Made by a program: the position numbers and the translations under genes. Below the pieces are notes generated by a model that saw nothing but the letters and a program-made list of their open reading frames with translations, had not been told where the DNA came from and searched no databases. Shown here one piece after another: positions 44,713-56,578 of a stretch of 64,000 nt of DNA. Every line of letters begins with the position of its first letter. Within the stretch, counting starts at the first letter, position 1. The stretch covers positions 3,852,684-3,916,683 of the forward strand of contig CM055101.1 in NCBI GenBank assembly GCA_029204225.1, in the 5' to 3' direction. This DNA is from Diphasiastrum complanatum (Eukaryota; Streptophyta; Lycopodiopsida; Lycopodiales; Lycopodiaceae).

Positions 44713-47363
44713 ACAAAAGAAAGCCCCGCCACGAAATGAAGAGGCAGCATAGGATCAAGCAGCAGGTCTTGGTGTATCCGCAACTGTAACAGAGGAGTCA
44801 ATAAGTGCAGCAAGAGCACGAGCTTGGCCCGCAAGTAAAGGTGTATGATAAAACACATCCATAGGTTCCCATGTGGCCTCCTCAACAAGACGACCATCCA
44901 AAAACTGAATCTGCCGCCGGCGCTGACTATGATGAAGACGAACCTGTAGAATAGCAGCAGGTAGGAGGGGAAATAACTCTGGATCAGTAGGAAACTTAGC
45001 ATCACGAGGAGCATCATCCTCAATAGCAGCACTGCATTTTTTCGCATCCGGTCATGGAATATATCACAGGCCCGTGTCGAAGAAGGAAGCTGCAACCGAT
45101 ATGTCACAGGACTAAGAACCTCCAATATGCGATGAGGTCCATAATAACGTGGTGCAAGCTTCTCAGTGGAAGCATGGCCCTGAATAAAGTGGTGTGGAGC
45201 AAAACGAAGGCGTAGATAAACCATATCCCCACCCTGAAATTGAACATGCCGTCGATGACGATCAACAGAAGTCTGGTACTGCTGCTGGACGTGCTGTAGA
45301 TGTGTGCTGACTCGAGAAATAAGCTCGCGAGCACCTGATAGAGAAGATGCAAGTGTAACAGGTGTATCCTCAGGAGGAAGAGGTATCCCAGGTAACAAGG
45401 GTGCATAACCATGAGATAATAAGGGGAGACACCAGTGCTGGTACTAACTGAGCTATTATAGCTATACTCAGCTAAACATAGATGCTGATCCTAGTCCTTC
45501 CCTGAAGGAGTAACAGAATGGCGGAGATAATTCTCAAGGATCCGATTAAGGACCTCAGACTGTCCATCGGCAGTAGAGTGATAAGCAGAACCCATAAAAA
45601 GCTGAACGTCTAGTATGGGCATAAGCGCTGTCCAAAATGTAGAGGTAAACTTACTATCCCGATCAGAAAGGATAGTACGAGGAAATCCATGGAGGCGAAA
45701 GATCTCTGACAAGAATAAGTGTGCACATTGCTTAGCTGTAATAGTACTGCGAACCGGTATGAAATGTGCCTGCTTCGAAAACCTATCAACCACCACCATA
45801 CATGAATCATGACCACGTTGGGTACGGGGAAGGCCGAGAATAAAGTCCATAGAGATATCGGTCCACTGGCGATGAGGGATAGGCCAACTCTGAAGCAAAC
45901 CAACAGACTTAGCATGGGAGTACTTATTGTGGGCACAAAAAGTGCAGTTACGAATAAGAATGGCCAGTTTAGACTTCATGGATGGCCAGTAAAAGTGGTC
46001 CTTAAGATGAGCATAAGACTTTTGAAACCCAAAATGGCCACCAATGGGGGAGGAATGAGCATCAGACAATAACTGGGGACGAAGAGGCAAGGAGTTAGGG
46101 TGAGGTAGCAGGAGGAAGATCATCAAACCAGGTAGGAATGGTGGCAACAAGTGTGTGTAACAAAGCGGGCAGACGGGATAAAGCATCGGCAACAACATTC
46201 GAACGACCAGGACGGTATAAAATAGAAAAATCAAAGGATTGTAAAAATTGCAACCAACGAAATTGACGATCACTAAGATCCCGCTAGGATAATAAATAAC
46301 GGAGGGACTGGTGGTTAGTGACAATGTCCAATGGTATACGATACAGGGAATGACGCCACTTCTTAAGAGCATAGATAATGGCGAGAAGCTCTTTCTCGTG
46401 GACAAAATATCGTTGCTCATAAGAGCGAAGCCGACGTGACTCATAAGCAATGATATGATGCATTGGGACTGGCGAAGCAAGGCACCCAAGCCAACGGAAC
46501 TAGCATCAGTCTCAACAATAAATTTCTGGTCAAATCGAGGTAAGCACATGACAACGACATCAACAATAGCGCGACGAAGAGTATCAAAGGCTGTCTGACA
46601 ATCAGGGGTCCACAGAAATGTATGAGATTTCTTTAGAAGAGCATGAAGAGGAGCAGCCACAGTGGCAAAGTGTGGAACAGGGCGGCGAAGGTGAGTGGCT
46701 AAATCGATGAACATACGAACATGGTGAACATCGTTTGGTGTAGGCCAGTCCTGGATAGCCTGAACCTTACGAGGATCAAGGCGAATACGCCCATCACAAA
46801 TAAGAAAGCCAAGAGATTCAATCTCAGCAACATCGAAAGAACATTTGGATAGTTTGGCAAACAAATGATGGTGAATGAGTAACTGAAAGATAGACGTGAG
46901 ATGAGACACATGCTCGTCAAGGGATGTACTAAAAATGAGAATGTCGTCGAAATAAACCAAAACACAATGACCAAGAAGTGGACTCATAATGTTATTCATA
47001 ATATTTTGGAATGTAGGAGGACCGTTAGTAACACCAAAGGGAAGCACACGAAACTCATATAAGCCAAGATGGGTACGAGTAGCATCCTAATCTGGTGATA
47101 TCCAGAATGAAGGTCTATCTTGGAAAAAATATGGGAAGTGCCAAGCTGATCAAATAGGTCATCCATGTGAGGGATAGGGTACTGGTTACGGATAGTGAGC
47201 TTATTGAGGGCACAATAATCTACACAGAGACGTTTGGTACCATCTTTCTTACTAACAAGGAGAATAGGGGCACCAAAAGGGCTATGGCTGGGAACAATAA
47301 GACCCTAGTCTAATAAAGCAAAAATATATGAAGCTCAGCCTCATCACGCTCAGACTTAGACAC
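44713..47363 (-). pseudogene. pol: Gypsy pol remnant: RT, RNase H, integrase, chromodomain-like end
   Basis: Reading leftwards, RT begins near 47290 ([28 protein letters not shown]). It runs in a 518-codon frame from 47047 ([16 protein letters not shown], catalytic VYFDDILIFS). RNase H follows in damaged frames. Integrase shows the HHCC part (PIGGHFGFQKSYAHLKDHFY, CTFCAHNKY), then MDFILGLPRTQRG, ILSDRDSKFTSTFW and ADGQSEVLNRILENYLRHS. After 45490 the C-terminal domain reads LAPRYYGPHRILEVLSPVTY. The end, GRLVEEATWEPMDVF, looks like a chromodomain tail. Gag and protease are deleted. Confidence 0.85.
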
Positions 47364-47457
47364 TAAAATAGAGGGCCCAAGGCCTGCTTATGCATAAAAA
47401 GTAAAGGTAAAGTAGGTGTGACTGGACATGGCGAATGTAAAGAGCCAAGTCCATAAC
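47364..47457 (-). repeat. 94-bp fragment of the 5' LTR of the same Gypsy element
   Basis: TAAAATAGAGGGCCCAAGG to GTCCATAAC repeats the right end of the LTR at about 44610-44702 with one mismatch. It is fused directly to the RT remnant, so most of the 5' LTR, gag and protease were lost in one deletion. Confidence 0.75.
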
Positions 47458-48143
47458 TGTTTCACACCTTCAATAAGTTATTTCAAACGCTCAACCATAA
47501 TAATAGGCATTTATTGTATAAAAAGAGCCAATATTTATCACATGACAATGTCAACCGAGTCATGGCAGCCAAAAGAAGCTAAAACAGCTCGGGCTATGGA
47601 CATGAAATTAGCCTCAACATTAGGTGGCTAAAACTAATAGACATACAAATCTGCTCTCTTGTCAAAATTCACAATAGTGGAATTATGCGTACAACGCTTC
47701 AATCTTGTCAAATGCCTCTTTTATATGTTATAGTAGAGCTGCTTGTAGGTCTTTCAAGAATTTTTTTGCCTATACTCAATGCCATTTAGTTCATGACAAA
47801 TTGGTTGATTTTCCTGCATGAGGTGAAATTTGAATCTTTTTTCTTATGGTGTAAGTCACTTATTATTTATTGAACATTATGCTTAGGTTCAATATTGTAT
47901 TTTGACTTTTCATGTGTCCTTTTACATGTTTTTCACTTCTTAATTTAATCAAATTTTCAGTAAAGCTGGATATGATACTTTTGCATGACTGCCACTGCTT
48001 CTAGGTGCCGCACCTCTGTTTCATGTCCATTTAATATACTTTGCGAGATTTGTTAACGCTTGCTAGTCCTTCAATTTAAGCTCTAATTACTTGTAACTCT
48101 CATTTAAAAAGACAATATTTTTAACTTATTCTACTTCTACCAG
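47458..48143 (+). other. Upstream intron sequence of the kinase gene
   Basis: No transposon or gene motif was seen. The last bases, a pyrimidine-rich stretch ending CTACCAG, form the splice acceptor of the exon at 48144. Confidence 0.5.
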
Positions 48144-48270
48144 GTCCTTAAAAAGAAACTTGATTTTCGGGGAAAGCCGTGGTCATCAATAAGTAGCAGT
48201 GCTAAAGACTTCATTAAAAAGTTACTTGTGAAAGATCCTAGGACAAGATTGACTGCTGCTCAAGCTCTAT
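48144..48270 (+). CDS. CDPK gene exon: kinase C-lobe (CPK16/18/28-like)
   Basis: The exon reads VLKKKLDFRGKPWSSISSSA, then KDFIKKLLVKDPRTRLTAAQAL, and ends with the first base of a serine codon. This is the end of a Ser/Thr kinase domain (subdomains X-XI, invariant Arg in DPRTRLTA). It matches what I know of plant calcium-dependent protein kinases of the CPK16/18/28 group. Borders are canonical: CCAG before 48144 and GTAAGT from 48271. Phase is 0 at the start and 1 at the end, which fits the next exon at 59292. There is no internal stop. CDPKs are calcium-activated kinases with C-terminal EF hands. Exons for the catalytic core and EF hands lie outside the window or were not seen. Confidence 0.85.
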
Positions 48271-50290
48271 GTAAGTCATGATGAGATTCTTTTAAATCAT
48301 ATCACTTGATAGAACTCCCAGATTTTTTGCTTCGTAGGATAGTGGGATACTTGAGAATGCTTCTCAAACATTTTGTTGAAAGCCATAGCTCATAGAAGTA
48401 TACATTCTTCTAATTCTAACTAATATCCATGATTATTTTAAGAGCCATGTATAATAGGTGTTTTTGACAGATTCTTACGTATTTCAGTAGCTTTAATGAC
48501 AAAGCTAGCAAGCATGCTAATATTATCATGAGTAAAGAAATCCAGCTTAGAAAGCAAGGGCTCATTGAAGAGTCCTTGAAATCTCCTGCCAGCCACTAAG
48601 CTTCTTTTCCAGTTGACGTCTGCATGATTTCACCAGCAAACAACCAATTGTACTTGTCCTATGATTTGATGCATAATTTTTATCCCTGCTACTATACAAG
48701 GTTAAACTAAGCTGTGTCCATGTATTGGGAAAGCTATCAACCATTGCTTGATTGAACAAATTGGTTATAAAGTAACATGAATCTCCTTCCCTAATCTGAA
48801 TAATTCAGCTTGTAGTCCATGATGTCTTATGTGATCACAATTTCCACCTCTTCATCAGTGAAGAGATCTCCTTTCTTTGGTGGGGTGCAAAAAATGCCCT
48901 CCTTTTCATAAAGTCTTTTGGCATAGGAGAACCAGATGTCTGGGTGAATATTGTTTGACAGTGCTGTTAATTTACCCAATAACTTCCTCCAAAAGCTCTT
49001 AGAATCTTTATGTCACATATCGAAAATTGTGTCTTGGTTGTGGATGAAGGCTGATCTTTTCATACATATCAATTGCTTTTACATGTGAAAAGCTTCTTCA
49101 ACCTCTCCAAATTGTTTTGACCTCCTTTTAGGCCCTTTACCTTCCTCATCAAAAAAAGGATCTTCATGGAATGAGCCTCTTTTCAGATTTACTCCTTTGC
49201 TGGTTTTGAAGGATTTTTCTGCATTTTCAATGATTGCTTCATAAAAGCTTTAATATTTCTTAAAAGCATCACTTCCACCATGGTTGAAAGCTAGGGTTTC
49301 TTTGGATGTGCTAGGTGGGCCACTTCTTCTGCATATGAAAATCTGAATTTTTTGAGATTCTCAGATTCAACCTTGAAGTTTTACACCTCCCATGCAACTC
49401 CAGTGCAATGGGGTGGTGATCCAATTTCTAGTAGGAGAGTTACTGAGCTCAATTAGACCAAGCAAAGTCAAAGCATAATCAGCCACACTAATGCCTTTGC
49501 TTGACGAACATGTAAAGCCATCAAAAGAAGGCCATCTATGTACGCAATTGAAAATAACCAATTTATGTAGACCACAAAGATTGAATTCTTCCTTACCAAA
49601 ATTAGTAGTGGCGTATTTCGCATCCATAGTGTTTTTGAATGTCTAAATTTGTCATGGGCATCTCTTCCAAACAAAGAGGCTCCTCTCCCCCATTGTAGAA
49701 GACCACTTGGGCATTTCTGGTCCCTCCATTAACATCACGTATCATCATGATATCCTCTTGTATTAACTATATAGAGGATGGTTTTTCCAAATGGATCTTT
49801 GTTGTCCAAATTCAGTGTGATAGAAAACTGACTTGTGTGGAGCAAAATAGCAAACACACAAACAAATTACCTTGTTTGCTGCCGTGATTTTCATTCATAT
49901 GCATTGATTGTGTGCATCTTTTTTGTGAGTGTAATTTATTTCTCTAAGAAATTATGTACATAGCAAGCCATGATGTCTATCTCCTTTTTCATTTCATAAA
50001 GAGTAGGAATGATATCTATCAAAACTTGGCAAAGTGCAATTTTCATGCATTCAACTTCTAGCCAAGAGTGTAATGTCTTTTTTTGGGCCATTTCATTCAA
50101 ACAAACTCCTTTTCCCAAGGAAAACCATTATAGTTCCTGATAACCAGATTCTGACATAGGCTACCTTCTTATATTTGATTGGTGGGGCATCCTTCCAGAA
50201 GGCTTTGCCTCTTCATCCATGTACCCTTCAGTGCCCATATGTCCAATGTTTGACCAATAAGATGTTAGCTTTGTTGCTGCCCTCTTTTCT

Positions 50291-50960
50291 TAGTCGGAAG
50301 TGATAAATTGCAAGACCTAGCTATGGAGTATCTTAATTGCAATACTAGATCAACCATGAAAGCTTGAGAAGCTTAGCTAGGGAAAACATCAAACACAAGA
50401 AAATTGCTTAAGCACCTCAGAACACCAAAACTTAAAGAGAGAATGAATTGCTACAGAGATAAAGGAGGGCATGTGTCATGCCCATGAAGCTCTGTCCCTG
50501 GATTTATATCTCCTAGGGTCAGAAGGCCCACCTCAACTTGTAAGTTAATTATGATGATGAGGGGCTGGGTCCCTTATGGCAAAACGTCATAATTAATGGT
50601 TGGAGGCTTAAAATCCATGATGGTGGATTCATATGGAACTGGCAGTGACTCATTGGTTAGATGTGGCCCAATTAGGTTGCTAATGTGTCCTAGTGTGTCT
50701 CAGTTTTTGAGTCTAGGGAGGGCCTTGGAGGGTATGAGTATACACATAAGCCTCCCTTTCGAGAGAGTTGGGATTATTGGATTACTAGAGTGCGCTCTCA
50801 CTCCTTCCATTATTGAGACATGGCTAGATAGCTAGGGGGATAGATCCGTTCGATCTAGGTTTGTTTGGGTTGGTTTGATCCACCATCCGTTCCCTTTGTT
50901 TCTCTTGCTTCAACATCCTCCCTATTTTTGGATCCTTGGAATAGGACTTTAAAGTGTGGC
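50291..50960 (+). repeat. LTR-like sequence with decayed primer-binding site
   Basis: 50835-50950 is similar to 61105-61238 (GATCCGTTYGATCTAGGTTT, GGACTTTAWAGTG). At 61239 that sequence is followed by a clear primer-binding site; here the matching place reads TGTGGCTC. This is therefore a related, older LTR. Its left border is uncertain. From 50961 to 51379 nothing was recognised. Confidence 0.4.
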
Positions 50961-51379
50961 TCTTCCAAGACCTCTATGAGGCGAGCACCTCATGTGCATT
51001 CATGGAATGTATAGGTGCCAACCATATGAGTGTGCTACTTGGCTAAGTGGGCCACTTGCACTACTTTAGTTAAGTTACAAATAGGGGCCCCATGTATTTT
51101 ATAAATAGCCTGATCCATGGGTAATGTACAACTTATTCTTTAATATCTATTTTTGCAACTCCCATATTATCAAACAAAAAATGTGAAGGAGACTCTCCAT
51201 CTTCGAGGAACCCTTTGAATATCAAATTTGACGGTTTCTTAAGAATGCCTTGTTCCTCTTTCACAAGAGTATAGATCCCCTTGGAGACGTAAGATTTATC
51301 TGTTCCATTGATGTCAATCATAGATTCTTACCTTGTCCACCCAAGTGGATGTCTCTAGTTTGTGTAAAGATGATGCGTG

Positions 51380-52407
51380 GAGCGTAAAAGATGGGGGGTG
51401 TGCATGCGTGCATATGTGAAGGTGGTGGTGGGAATGACACTCATTGCCGTACCAAGGAGGGCGCGTACTGATCTAGACTTTGTAGATTTACTTTTTCTCA
51501 TTATGAGGTTTGGAAGGAAAGGCAACTGCCATAGCGGTATGGAGTGCTGTAGTAAGGAGGAAGCTTGTGACTCTAAACAAAGGGGCAAAAGAAAGACGTA
51601 GGTAAGCTTCCCCTTTAAGAGTTTTGTCATAGCTACCACAATCTTTGTGTAATTCTGGAAAAATTGTCGGTAATATCCTGAAAGACCTAATAAAATCTGG
51701 AGACTTGACAAACTAGCTAGTGCCAATTCAAAATGACCTCTACCTTTGTTGGGTCCAACTTTATTTTGGTCTATGAAATAATATCTAATCTTTGTAGAAA
51801 AAAAATTGCATTTGGACTCTATAGCATATAACTTATGCTTTCTTAATAGTTGAAACACTTTTTGAAAACTTTTCAAATGTTCAGCTTTCTCTTACTATAT
51901 ATGAGGATGTCATCTAAATAGACAACCACAAACTTATGAAGGTATGGTCTTAAAACACTATTTTCTAAAGGATGTCATAGGGACATCTTTTGGCTTTATC
52001 TAGACTTGGTGATATCTCTATCATAAATCTACCTTCCTACTTTGAGTTGATCAAAGAACTCATCGACTTGATCCAAAGGATACTTATTTTAAGCCACCTT
52101 GTTATACTAGTCTATTGAAAAATGCATAGAACCATCTTTTTTCTTAACGAAAAGAACTGGGGATGCCCAAGGTGAGTGACTGGGATGAATCTGTTCTTTC
52201 TTATGATATTCTAGGAGCTATCTAGAAACTTCTTCATTCTCCTTATGGCTTAATCTGTAAGGAGTCTTAGAAATAGATGTAGTTTTAGGGACTAAGTCTA
52301 TAGCATGGTCTACTTCCCTACTTGGTGGAATACCATTTGGAAATACATCTTTAACTATAACCAATAACCACTTTAATTCTCTAATTGTCTTGTGAGTGAT
52401 ATTATAA
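51380..52407 (-). pseudogene. Gypsy reverse transcriptase, decayed
   Basis: The minus strand reads PSREVDHAIDLVPKTTSISK, PYRLSHKENEEVSR, SPWASPVLFVKKKDGSMHFS and NKYPLDQVDEFFDQL. Further along it reads FQLLRKHKLYAIESKCNFF and LLGLSGYYRQFFQNYTKI. These are ordered RT and RNase H motifs of Ty3/gypsy, with many stops. At 52408 the sequence is interrupted by a hAT transposon and probably continues at 56579. Confidence 0.8.
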
Positions 52408-52418
52408 CTACAGTCCAT

Positions 52419-52531
52419 AGTACCCCGTGGTACCGTTGGTATGGTACCGTTGGTATGGTACCGCCGGTACCATATCAGTGGTACCGCCGGTATGGTACCG
52501 CCCTCAGACCCGTGGTACCAGGGCGGTACCA
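52419..52531. repeat. Subterminal GGTACC array of the hAT element
   Basis: Eight copies of the palindrome GGTACC, mostly in TGGTACCGTTGG or TGGTACCGCCGG context, lie within the first 116 bp of the left end. hAT transposases are known to bind subterminal repeats, so this may be the binding array. That role is inferred. Confidence 0.6.
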
Positions 52532-52680
52532 TTTTTAATATATATATATATTTTTTAAATATTTTTAATAATTTTTTTTTTGCATATTAACTACCAAAAA
52601 AGGACAAAAAAAATTAAAAAAAAGGGGTTCTGGGTGTAAGAAAAGAGGGTACAGTACACGATGCAGGGGACTAGTGCAGT

Positions 52681-52852
52681 GGCACATGGGCACTGCGGGT
52701 GAGCAGACCGAGGGGCCAATGGGAGACCAACACAGGGGGGTAGCATTACATGGGGGCAAGTACAGAGGCACATGGGCACTGTGGGTGAGCAGACCATGGG
52801 GCCAATGGGAGACCAACACAGGGGGGGAGCATCACATGGGGGCAGGTACAGA
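52681..52852. repeat. 86-bp tandem repeat in the hAT element
   Basis: Two full copies of an 86-bp unit starting GGCACATGGGCACTG (52681-52766 and 52767-52852) are followed by diverged partial copies to about 53030. Open frames across it come from repeat composition and are not called as genes. A second short repeat array (GCTGTGAGAG) lies at about 53070-53150. Confidence 0.75.
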
Positions 52853-53174
52853 GGCACATGGGACAAATCCGGATAGGTACACCGTCACATGGGCATTGTG
52901 GGGGAGCAGACCACGGACCCAATCGGAGTGCAGCATGTGGTACAGGTACATGGAGCAGGTACATTAGCACATCACAATTAATGGGGACAGGTACAAGGGC
53001 ACATGGAGGGATCATCATCAACTGCACATGGGGGAACATGCTGTGGGGTTAAATAGGCACTCACGAGGCTGTGAGAGCCAGTGAGAGGCTGTGAGAGAGA
53101 GGCTGTGAGAGGCATTGTGAGAGTTACTGTGAGAGGCATTGTGAGAGCCAATTCGAGAAACAAGGTGTCGTGAG

Positions 53175-53540
53175 ATGGCAGAACACATACCACCAAGGCC
53201 TGAGGGCGAAGCCAGGAGGAAGCTCGAGGAAGATGTCCGAAGGCACAACGAAAGGCATCGGAAGCAAGAGGCGGACATTGCAGAGATGCTGCGACAAACT
53301 CGGGATAGACACCCAGAGCTGCAGATCCCCGCCCCCGCTGTGGCCCCTGCTCCCGCTGTCGAGCTGGATTTGGATGAGCAGATCAGAATGAACTTCACAC
53401 GATAGCAGCTCATCATGGTCAGGGAAAGGGCTGCCCGTCGTCGGGCTGACCAGGAGGTAGCTCGGGGTAACCGGGAGGCAGAGCGAGAGCGACATAACAA
53501 TGCTCCTGACGAGGGCGAGGAGTCAGTGGAGGATCCATAG
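53175..53540 (+). CDS. Unrecognised charged protein encoded opposite the hAT transposase
   Basis: The ATG at 53175 gives MAEHIPPRPEGEARRKLEED and a strongly charged, probably helical stretch (RRHNERHRKQEADIAEMLRQ). A Pro/Ala linker follows, then DLDEQIRMNFTR and a TAG at 53403-53405. The same frame continues with ERAARRRADQEVARGNREAE to a TAG at 53538-53540. The region lies beyond the transposase 3' end, so it is not a shadow of it. The composition suggests a small nucleic-acid-binding or coiled-coil protein, or a former host exon carried by the transposon. It may also be spurious. Confidence 0.4.
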
Positions 53541-53673
53541 GAATGTTTAGCATAGATGGGGTCTAGCCGTATGTGGCTGACTGTTGTTATGTAATGTTCA
53601 TCAGTAGATGAGACAACATTTAGTGTCAGAGCGTGTCAGGAAAAGAACTTGATCAAAAATTGAAACCTACATT

Positions 53674-56311
53674 TTAGTGAGACGTCAACCAACATGCAAT
53701 GGAAGAATAGCTTTTCACCTGCAATGCGCTCGTAATGGTTGGTAGTCTCCTAGCGAGACGTGCGTTGGTGCTACAGAACACCAACCGCTCCAACTGACTC
53801 ACTGACAGCCTGTTCCTTCTCCTCGTGTGAATGAGTGCCCATGTGCTCCAATTACGCTCACACACGGAGGCAGCGCAGTCCTGTGGTACGTGCAATGAAA
53901 TGGTTCAGCACACGTGCACGGGTGGAACGTCAACGAAACACAGCAAGGGAGGATGAGATGAGATGCATACCTGTGAAAGGACCTGCAGTGCAAGACACTG
54001 TATGGATGGATAGGTGCTGCCGAACATGGTCCACCAGGTAATGGGGAGCTGCCTCCTCTCTGGATCCTGAGCAGCCGGGTGACCGAACGTGCCCATGCCG
54101 AAACGAAATGCAACGAGCTCCTCCATGAGCCTGATAGGATCCAAACCTATGTGTGGACCCACCCTGTGAATGTACTAAAGCCAATCGGCCTCGAGTTCCC
54201 TGTCTGCGATCTGTGTCGGAGAGAGGAAGAGGGGATGCAGCATGTGTGCAACGTTGTGGATACTCCTGTGGAAGTAGTTCCACCGCGTCTCCCATATGAA
54301 CTTCAGCTCTGTCATCCTGCAGTTGAGAGGCATGTGGTTTAGGGAATTACGAAAAAACGTAACATTGACTGAAAAACAAACTAGCAACCATTGAAAAGAT
54401 AAAGAACAATTACAACACTGTACCACTTACCTCTCTGGCTGCAAGATGGGCAACTGAAGGAACTGTCCAATCCGGTCCATGAGCTCATACACCAGTCCAA
54501 GTGTCGACCCCTCATTGTCAGCCATGTGGAGCACAATGTAGAGTGGTCGAAGCAGTCTTGACAATGTCTGTGCATCCCTCCAGAACTGGTCTCCCCTCAC
54601 CGTGGAAGAAAAGTGCTCCCCATCCTCAGTGCGTGGAAACGTACTGGCACACCAAAGATCACTGGCAACCATCTGTAGAAGCTGGGCCCTGCACCTGATC
54701 AAATGGTCGATGACCACCAAGTCGAATGCAAAGCGTGTGGGGGCTGGCTTACGGAGGTCCAGATGGCTGAACACCCGGAACATGGTAAGAACACGCCTCT
54801 TTCTGGTGACAAAAGTCACCAGGAAGAGGGCCTCCCGGACGATGGCTCTAACCCAAGGAAGTGCTCCTATGTCCCCCATCAGAAGGTCTATGATGTGCGC
54901 TGCACAGGGGGTATGAACAATATGAGGGAACTCGGCCTCTAGCAGTACACCCATCTGAATGCAATTCGTGGCATTGTCCGTCACCACCGTGACGACATGC
55001 TGTGGGCCTATGGCTAGGATGGAAGACCTGATGACATCAAACATGAACTCTGCAGATATGACTCTCCCCCCCCCTGCTGCAATCCACTGGCCTCAAAAAC
55101 TGTCCGATGCAGCTGGAGACCAGTATGTTGAGGATCGTCCTCCTCCTGACATCAGTCCAGCCATCAGACATGATGCTGCAACCGTAAGTGGCCCAGTGCC
55201 GATGCAGAGGCTCCATCTCTCTAGACAAGGACTCAATCCTATCCCTCAACATGTGTGTGCAGACAACCTCTGAACTAGGGACTCTCCAGCTAGGGCTGAC
55301 AAACTGTCCTAGGCGGAAGGCCCTTCTGAAGGGCTCAGAGTCGGTGATGGCAAAGGGTAGGTTCAGCTCGTAAATCAGACTGGCCACGGCCTGTGTGGCC
55401 TCTCTGTCCATGTGCGGCTGATGCGCGCCGCGAATGGTCTGCTGCACAAGGGCTCTCCCTGGTGGGTGACGGGTGGTGGACCTCCAGCACGGTGCACCAA
55501 CCGTGACGGGAATGGACGATGACGCGATAGGCTGGGCACTGGTGGATGCATCGGCTGTAGACATGGAATGGGGAGAGTGGGATGCACTGGCAGGGATGGG
55601 TGCAGCAGCATAGGTGGGGTGCATTGGTGGAGGGGCAACATCTGGCATGGGGTACGAAAACTGCTGGCTGAGGAGGTCATCCGGATGGGAAGGGAAGGAA
55701 GAAGGGATCTCTTCCACATCCTTGAAGGCCCCAGCAGTAGCATTTTGGGCTTGCTCGGGTGGCGGAGAGTCCATGAGAAAGTCGTAGACTGGGGGAGTGC
55801 GAGCAACAGTGGGTGGTGGTGGAACCGCAGTGGCAACTGGCGGACGCAATGGGACAGGATCCACTGGAATCTGAGCAGATGGGGGTGCGTGAGGCAGAAC
55901 TGTCTGAGGGGGATGAGGGGCAAAGGGACTGGAGGAGGATGCACTCCCTCTCCTCGTGCGTGCCAGCCAAGCAGGCAGCAACTCTGGGTCAGCCACATAA
56001 GGAGCGGTGCAAAATCGGAGAATGCCCTCCGAAATGGTGTTCTTCCCTGCCACGAGCCGCAGCCCGTAGGTGTCCAGTAGTCGCTGCCTGTCGGGGACGG
56101 TCATGCTGCCACAAGGGGCAGCATTCAAGGTGGCACCATTTTTGGCGCGTGCACCGAGCAAATGGCCTTTAAGGCGAGTGAGGGATGTAGCAAACTCGAC
56201 CGGACAGTATCGGCAGCGCACGATCTTCTGACCGGTCTTGTTGGCCTTGTCGGCAACCCGCCTGACAATGTCTACCTCGTCCCACAGACCAGAAAGGTCG
56301 GATTGGACCAT
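53674..56311 (-). pseudogene. hAT transposase gene, three exons, lightly damaged
   Basis: Exon 1 (56311-54431; a further upstream ATG is at 56404) encodes a BED-type zinc finger (VRCRYCPVEFATSLTRLKGH), a Pro-rich linker and a DUF659-type region (YGCSIMSDGWTDVRRRT, VVTDNATNCIQMGVLL, PCAAHIIDLLMGDIG). Intron 1 (54430-54317) has GTAAGT and CTGCAG borders. Exon 2 (54316-53971) holds LPITWWTMFGSTYPSIQCLA, the hAT dimerisation region. Intron 2 (53970-53881) has GTATGC and CCACAG borders. Exon 3 (53880-53674) reads CERNWSTWALIHTRRRNRL. Two defects are visible: a run of nine G (55066-55074) shifts the frame in exon 1, and a TAG after EADWL stops exon 2. All other parts are in order, so activity was lost recently, or the G run is a sequencing error. 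Confidence 0.85.
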
Positions 56312-56578
56312 TGCAGATGAAATGAGGGATGGATTGCTGGAAAAAAAACAGCAGGGTTCACTGTTGGAGAGACGCTGAAAATGGGTGAAGGCAGGGCGAA
56401 GCAAGTCAGATGCAAGGCAAGGCGTTGCGTGGGCGAAGGGCGACGCAAGGAATCAGAAGACAGGTAGGCAAAAACAACAGTGATGGCAGGGCGGAGGAGG
56501 GCGCAAAACAATTTCAAATGAAATGCGAGGGGGGCGGGTAGTTTTAGGTTAAAATTTTTTTTGCTCTATGCTACAGTC

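Larger units (their letters stand above)
52416..56570 (-). mobile_element. hAT transposon, 4155 bp, nearly intact
   Basis: The ends form a short inverted repeat (CATAGTACC at left, CATAGAGC when the right end is reversed). They are flanked by a perfect 8-bp target duplication CTACAGTC (52408-52415 and 56571-56578), the hallmark length for hAT elements. It carries a three-exon transposase gene on the minus strand and an open frame on the plus strand. It is inserted in the Gypsy RT within the kinase intron. It is much more GC-rich than its surroundings. Confidence 0.92.

Noticed and set aside
47048-47363. Possible intact Gypsy RT start with its own promoter
   Set aside because: Stops and a frameshift divide it, and it is fused directly to a 94-bp LTR piece by deletion.
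51377-51601. 74-codon plus-strand open frame
   Set aside because: It is antisense to the end of the decayed Gypsy RT/RNase H and has no motif.
52565-53052. Several open frames on both strands (Pro/Cys/His-rich) in the hAT left part
   Set aside because: They are shadows of the 86-bp tandem repeat and GC-rich composition, without conserved motifs.
53403-53405. Possible readthrough of the TAG in the plus-strand hAT frame
   Set aside because: Only one copy is available and no structured signal or homolog supports it. A simple nonsense change is more likely.
53018-53500. 160-codon minus-strand frame rich in Ser and Arg
   Set aside because: It is the reverse of the plus-strand charged frame at 53175 and of a GCTGTGAGAG repeat, and lies beyond the transposase stop.
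55375-56172. Long frames on both strands opposite or overlapping the hAT transposase linker
   Set aside because: The Pro-rich, GC-rich linker leaves other frames open by chance. Only the frame with BED finger and DUF659 motifs is real.
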